Source: UBA8516 sp035457865 (GTDB taxonomy: Archaea > Thermoproteota > Nitrososphaeria > Nitrososphaerales > Nitrosopumilaceae). Taken from it: a DNA stretch of 9,177 nt. Both the position numbers and the translations under genes were made by a program. Under the pieces are notes generated by a model. That model was not told the DNA's origin. It made no database searches and saw only the letters and a list, made by a program, of their open reading frames with translations. Where the stretch lies: positions 1-9,177 of the forward strand of contig DATIAR010000049.1 of assembly GCA_035457865.1 (NCBI GenBank), written 5' to 3'. This document shows positions 6,301 to 9,177 of this stretch, piece after piece; the stretch's first letter is position 1, and every line of letters starts with the position of its first letter.

Positions 6301-6367
6301 TCTGGTACGCGGTCTATGTCGTCATCCCTTGCGGTCAGTTCGCCCATCGAAATTGCCGCGTACCAGA
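6301..6367 (-). ncRNA. Candidate structured RNA: 12-bp inverted repeat with 43-nt loop
   Basis: TCTGGTACGCGG at 6301-6312 is perfectly complementary to CCGCGTACCAGA at 6356-6367. The 67-bp unit is about 57% G+C by my count, while the 34 bp beside it towards the zinc-ribbon gene are about 26%. Raised G+C in an AT-rich genome is typical of structured RNA. The minus strand is preferred because a TATA-like element at 6387-6397 would place the transcript start near 6365, at the edge of the stem, so the 5' end would be paired. The loop can add a 4-bp TTCG/CGAA hairpin. Both strands end CCGCGTACCAGA, but I find no tRNA D- or T-arm. It could be a free small RNA or the 5' leader of the zinc-ribbon operon. 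Confidence 0.35.
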
Positions 6368-6386
6368 TCTGCTACATTGTATGGAA

Positions 6387-6397
6387 AAATTATAATT
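6387..6397 (-). promoter_or_regulatory. TATA-like element upstream of the candidate RNA
   Basis: The minus strand reads AATTATAATTT just after the glycosyltransferase stop, with a T-run that may also end that transcript. Its centre near 6391 predicts a start near 6365, the outer edge of the 12-bp stem. Confidence 0.4.
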
Positions 6398-6401
6398 CTT
6401 T

Positions 6402-7631
6402 CTAACTCTCAAGCATTTCTGCAATTATTTGTGCAGTGTTTTGAGCCCCATTTCTATCGAAATTTCTAGAAAATTCTACGAGCTGTTCTTCATATTTATT
6501 ATAATTGTCTTTTATATTGTAAACAGCCTGTATTACCTGCTTTGCATTACTTGCAAGAATTCCGAGCTTCCTTTCTTCTGCCCATATTATCTGATTTGTG
6601 TGTTCATCATAAACAGGGATTCCTATAATCGGTTTTGCTTTGATTCCAATAATTTCTCCCATGGCCGTATGTGATCCATTTATGACTGCATATTTACATA
6701 AATTCAGAACTGTGTCCTTTTCTTGCTCTGACAAAAATCCTATGTCAATTTGAATCCAATCTATGCTATGTTCAAGTGCATCTGATATAGAATAGGTATT
6801 ACCATCTTTTCCTTTTACCTTATCTAGAGAAGGATCACCTTGTGCATGTGAAACAATTCGTCTCTGATCCTGCATGCCTTCTGAGTGAAAGACCTCTTCA
6901 TATTTTTTACCAGTAAATTCTTTTGTAGCCCTATTACCTGTTTGCATCCAATATCCAAAATCTGTATTTTCAATCAATTTTTCTAAATCTGTTTTTGGTT
7001 TGTGATTTGTCACTGCTATATTTGAAAAATGACCAGCATAGACAACCTTTTGTTTTATTTTATCTGGAAAATTCAGATTATACTCGCATATAGTGTTTGG
7101 AGGAGCAGAATCCGCTACAACTATCTTTGTAGCTTTTGCAATCTGCTTTGATATGTAAATCAAGGATGGATAAAAGAAAAAATGTGATCTCCAAAGTTTT
7201 GGTCTAAATTGATTTGTTACAAAAACTGACTTGATGCCTCGGTTTTCAGCTAATACATTGGAACCCATATCTCCATCATTTATCACCAAATCAAATTTTT
7301 GTGAATTGTAGAGATTCGCTTCCTTTTTTAGATAATCGGAAATTTGAATTACAAGTGGGGGATTTCCAGAAATGGGTAACAAAAGATTCAACATAGAAAG
7401 TGTCACACTCGGTCCATGTTTACCATCTATCGGTGTTGGCATCAAAATTTCATGAATCTGTTGTCTTTTATGTGGAAATTTTTGTAATAATCTTTGATAA
7501 ATTTCTCCCTTGCTAGAATAATGCATTTCTAACTCGTCTTTAACATGATCAGGCAGAACTCTGTCAAGTGACATCATTCTGCTATAATGCCCATTTCCCC
7601 ACGGATAGATAAATTGTCCTAACTTTATCAC
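6402..7631 (-). CDS. GT-B glycosyltransferase, MurG/GT28-like (MJ1255-type)
   Basis: A 409-residue protein with a two-domain GT-B layout. The N-terminal domain opens with a strand and the loop WGNGHYSRMM (11-20), the GxGHxxR-type acceptor loop of GT28/GT1 enzymes. A second Rossmann half follows after about residue 215. The C-terminal domain has the nucleotide-sugar signature GSHTAMGEIIG (319-329) with Glu326, then PIIGIPVYDEHTNQIIWAE (334-352) with Gln347, as in MurG and in the archaeal MJ1255-type group. It presumably moves a sugar from a nucleotide donor to a lipid or glycan acceptor at the inner face of the membrane; donor and acceptor cannot be told. No signal peptide is present. The start is GTG at 7631, with TTTAAA 27 bp upstream. 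It lies 33 bp after the ThiI-like gene on the same strand. Confidence 0.78.
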   Translation of the reverse strand: MIKLGQFIYPWGNGHYSRMMSLDRVLPDHVKDELEMHYSSKGEIYQRLLQKFPHKRQQIHEILMPTPIDGKHGPSVTLSMLNLLLPISGNPPLVIQISDYLKKEANLYNSQKFDLVINDGDMGSNVLAENRGIKSVFVTNQFRPKLWRSHFFFYPSLIYISKQIAKATKIVVADSAPPNTICEYNLNFPDKIKQKVVYAGHFSNIAVTNHKPKTDLEKLIENTDFGYWMQTGNRATKEFTGKKYEEVFHSEGMQDQRRIVSHAQGDPSLDKVKGKDGNTYSISDALEHSIDWIQIDIGFLSEQEKDTVLNLCKYAVINGSHTAMGEIIGIKAKPIIGIPVYDEHTNQIIWAEERKLGILASNAKQVIQAVYNIKDNYNKYEEQLVEFSRNFDRNGAQNTAQIIAEMLES

Positions 7632-7654
7632 AGATTCAAATCAACTCGTTTCCC

Positions 7655-7662
7655 GTTTAAAT
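7655..7662 (-). promoter_or_regulatory. TATA-like element for the glycosyltransferase gene
   Basis: The minus strand reads ATTTAAAC within the 33-bp gap after the ThiI-like gene, centred 27 bp before the GTG at 7631. It supports the GTG start and suggests the gene can be transcribed on its own. Confidence 0.45.
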
Positions 7663-7664
7663 CC

Positions 7665-8789
7665 TCAATGATTTGATTTTAAAGAGTCGATTATATCATG
7701 TATATTTTTTGAACCTAATGTAATGGTGATTGTCTTTATATCACGAAGCGAGACTTTAGAAATTTTGTTAATTTTGTCTTTTGGTAAATCTTTCTTGAAC
7801 TTTATCTTACACAAATTCTCAATTTTAGATACATGTTTTCCTAAACCAATCTCATTAGCTGTATCAAAAATACTGTTATCTATTCCTGAAAGGGGAAACC
7901 AAGGAATAATGCCCTTATGAAATACATGCATTGCATTGTATTCTATAAACCAGGCAGGGAATATTAATGGTGAAATTGCAAGTGATATTCTATCTATACT
8001 GATTCTTTTTGCAAAAGAGGCAAGAATCGCTGTTATTACTGCAGTTTTAAGTAAAATTGTTCTTCCAGCCGATTTCATATTAAGTTTACAAAAATGTAAT
8101 TCAACCTTGGTTTGTAAAAGTCTAGGTAGGATCTGGTTTAACATTTTTACTATGTTTAAAAGTTCAGATTCACTATAACAAACTAGAATTTTTACATCAA
8201 AACCCATCTTGAGAGTTTGGAGACAAGCAATTACTGAAAGCTCATCATATATGCAACAAAGAACTTTTTGGTTTTGTGATTTGTATGGAACGCCTCCACC
8301 ACCTTTATCTATAAAAATACACACATACGCGTGCGATTTTGTAATATACGTATAAATGATTTTGTCATATCTTGATTCTGTGCCAGGTTTTGTTTGAAAA
8401 TTAACTGTCTTTTCTATTAATTCTGATGTAGCTGCAAGTTCTATATCCTTTGGTACATATTCTGTTCCTGTACCTTCTACTTTAACATAGAATCTTTCTC
8501 CTCTAAGAAGGAGATTAGCACCAACTGTGACTATTGTAGTAACTATGGAATTAAAACTATTTTCTACTTCTTTAGCAATAGCGATTTTTTCTATTCCAAA
8601 AAGTGAAGCTATTGCAGATGAGGCAAATACTGGATCATCTGCTTCTACTATTATTATAGAACCATTTTTACGGATTTTACTAAAACCTAGTTTCTTTGTT
8701 TTAAGGATCGTAGATATGCTTGATACAAGATAATCTATTTTATTGAGGGAATACAAAGAAGGAAAAACAACAACCATATTTTCATTCAT
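7665..8789 (-). CDS. THUMP-domain ThiI-like protein with degenerate PP-loop
   Basis: A 374-residue protein whose layout follows ThiI (tRNA 4-thiouridine synthase): an N-terminal ferredoxin-like part, a THUMP domain (about 48-155, with VFASSAIASLFGIEKIAIA and RGERFYVKVEGTG), then a PP-loop-type Rossmann domain entered by GGGGVPYKSQNQKVL (153-167). Where ThiI has the ATP-binding SGGIDS, this protein reads CIYDEL (169-174), followed by the matching helix SVIACLQTLKMG, so the pyrophosphate loop is lost. The later PLSGIDNSIFDTANEIGL (299-316) still resembles ThiI's PLxGxDKxEIIxLAxxIG, and one cysteine (Cys337) stands near ThiI's C-terminal cysteine region. THUMP domains bind the tRNA acceptor end, so tRNA binding without adenylation is the inference. 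The ATG at 8789 has TTATAAAT 26 bp upstream. It is divergent from cysH and precedes the glycosyltransferase. Confidence 0.6.
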   Translation of the reverse strand: MNENMVVVFPSLYSLNKIDYLVSSISTILKTKKLGFSKIRKNGSIIIVEADDPVFASSAIASLFGIEKIAIAKEVENSFNSIVTTIVTVGANLLLRGERFYVKVEGTGTEYVPKDIELAATSELIEKTVNFQTKPGTESRYDKIIYTYITKSHAYVCIFIDKGGGGVPYKSQNQKVLCCIYDELSVIACLQTLKMGFDVKILVCYSESELLNIVKMLNQILPRLLQTKVELHFCKLNMKSAGRTILLKTAVITAILASFAKRISIDRISLAISPLIFPAWFIEYNAMHVFHKGIIPWFPLSGIDNSIFDTANEIGLGKHVSKIENLCKIKFKKDLPKDKINKISKVSLRDIKTITITLGSKNIHDIIDSLKSNH

Positions 8790-8810
8790 TTTGTTTCTTA
8801 ATTCAAAGTT

Positions 8811-8818
8811 ATTTATAA
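8811..8818 (-). promoter_or_regulatory. TATA-like element for the ThiI-like gene
   Basis: The minus strand reads TTATAAAT, one of the clearest TATA matches here, centred 26 bp before the ATG at 8789. Confidence 0.55.
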
Positions 8819-8820
8819 CT

Positions 8821-8845
8821 CTAGGACGGCGCCCTATCTACCTAG
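8821..8845. repeat. Short GC-rich inverted repeat in the divergent promoter region
   Basis: CTAGG at 8821-8825 pairs with CCTAG at 8841-8845, enclosing the 6-bp palindrome GGCGCC (8828-8833). It lies just upstream of both TATA elements of the ThiI-like/cysH divergent pair and is far richer in G+C than its flanks. It may be a regulator site; the arms are short, so chance is possible. Confidence 0.25.
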
Positions 8846-8849
8846 CAAT

Positions 8850-8857
8850 AATTATAT
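8850..8857 (+). promoter_or_regulatory. TATA-like element for cysH
   Basis: AATTATAT is centred near 8854, 28 bp before the ATG at 8882. A near-palindrome, TGTCC-ATATC-GGGCA (8857-8871), starts at the TATA edge and lies before the predicted start, where a bound repressor would block transcription. Confidence 0.5.
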
Positions 8858-8881
8858 GTCCATATCGGGCACAGTTTTTTT

Positions 8882-9177
8882 ATGGGAAAATTTACCGCTG
8901 AACAAATCAACCAATTAAATAATACTCTAAAAACTCCACAAGAAATTCTAAAGTGGACACTTGACAATCTTCATCCTAATGTTGCATTTGCATCAAGTTT
9001 TGGTGCAGAAGACGTTGTAGTCATTGATATGTTAATGAAGATAAATCCAAAAGCTAGGATCTTCACTCTTGATACGGGAAGACTGAATCAGGAAACATAT
9101 GACGTGATGGATGAAATACGAAACAAATACAACATAAACATAGAAGTCATGTTTCCAGATCAAACTGAAGTAGAACA
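8882..9177 (+). CDS. cysH: CysH-type APS/PAPS reductase, 5' part
   Basis: The first 98 codons of a phosphoadenylyl- or adenylyl-sulfate reductase; the right edge cuts the gene. The visible part includes the modified PP-loop region VAFASSFGAEDVVVIDML (about 36-53) and IFTLDTGRLNQETYDVMDEI (about 61-80), both hallmarks of CysH proteins (SxSxGAEDxVxxxxL and LDTGRLxxETY). The enzyme reduces activated sulfate (APS or PAPS) to sulfite in assimilatory sulfate reduction. LDTGRL and the general look are shared by APS- and PAPS-using forms. The CC...CxxC cysteines that would mark the iron-sulfur APS type lie beyond the edge, so the substrate stays open. The ATG at 8882 has a TATA element 28 bp upstream and no ribosome binding site, fitting a leaderless mRNA. 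It is divergent from the ThiI-like gene. Confidence 0.88.
   Translation, partial: MGKFTAEQINQLNNTLKTPQEILKWTLDNLHPNVAFASSFGAEDVVVIDMLMKINPKARIFTLDTGRLNQETYDVMDEIRNKYNINIEVMFPDQTEVE

Noticed and set aside
6276..6347. A 23-codon minus-strand reading frame through the inverted repeat (begins MGELTARDDD, ends KSFYG)
   Set aside because: It is short, has no ribosome binding site, and its CGC/CTG/GAC-rich codons differ from the neighbouring genes. The G+C is better explained by the stem. It could be revisited as a leader peptide if it proves conserved.
6301..6367. tRNA gene, because a GC-rich stem is followed by ACCA on both strands
   Set aside because: The unit is too short (about 56-61 nt between possible acceptor ends), and no TTC-containing T-arm or D-arm can be placed on either strand. 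The ACCA on both strands is simply a result of the inverted repeat.
6301..6367. C/D-box guide RNA, from CTGA followed by ATGACGA on the minus strand
   Set aside because: The D'/C'-like pair is suitably spaced, but there is no proper 5' C box or 3' D box at guide distance.
1..9177. Mobile element, CRISPR array or phage remnant
   Set aside because: No transposase or integrase motif, no long repeats and no regularly spaced repeats were seen; the genes are core metabolic and housekeeping types.

Overview
The window looks like a piece of an ammonia-oxidising thaumarchaeon (Nitrososphaerota, Nitrosopumilales-like). The grounds are AT-rich DNA, archaeal-type genes (GPN-loop GTPase, archaeal homoserine kinase, QueC, UPF0104-type flippase-like protein), TATA elements about 26-28 bp before most start codons instead of Shine-Dalgarno sites, and an enoyl-CoA hydratase of the kind assigned to the 3-hydroxypropionate/4-hydroxybutyrate carbon-fixation cycle in Nitrosopumilus. 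The genus call is an inference from gene content, not from a marker gene.

Layout. 1-1164 (minus): a drug/metabolite-type transporter followed by the 5' part of queC, which runs off the left edge. 1257-2012 (plus): enoyl-CoA hydratase, divergent from the transporter. 2015-3691 (minus): GPN-loop GTPase and homoserine kinase, joined stop-to-start. 3748-5596 (plus): a flippase-like membrane protein and an SDR oxidoreductase; the first is divergent from the GTPase and appears to share one TATA element with it. 5626-6266 (minus): a zinc-ribbon protein and a 130-aa acidic-tailed protein. 6267-6401 holds a GC-rich 12-bp inverted repeat with its own TATA-like element, a candidate structured RNA. 6402-8789 (minus): a GT-B glycosyltransferase downstream of a THUMP/ThiI-like protein whose PP-loop is degenerate. 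8882-9177 (plus): the start of a CysH-type reductase, cut by the right edge.

How the genes relate. Carbon fixation (hydratase), threonine synthesis (ThrB), sulfate assimilation (CysH), tRNA modification (QueC, possibly the ThiI-like protein) and envelope or glycan chemistry (flippase-like protein, glycosyltransferase, perhaps the SDR) lie side by side as mostly one- and two-gene units. No insertion sequence, CRISPR array, tRNA, rRNA or prophage was seen, so this is core chromosome, not an island. The most unusual items are the candidate RNA at 6301-6367, the ThiI-like protein that has lost its ATP-binding loop, and a compact promoter style in which five of the eleven visible genes start with TTG or GTG.
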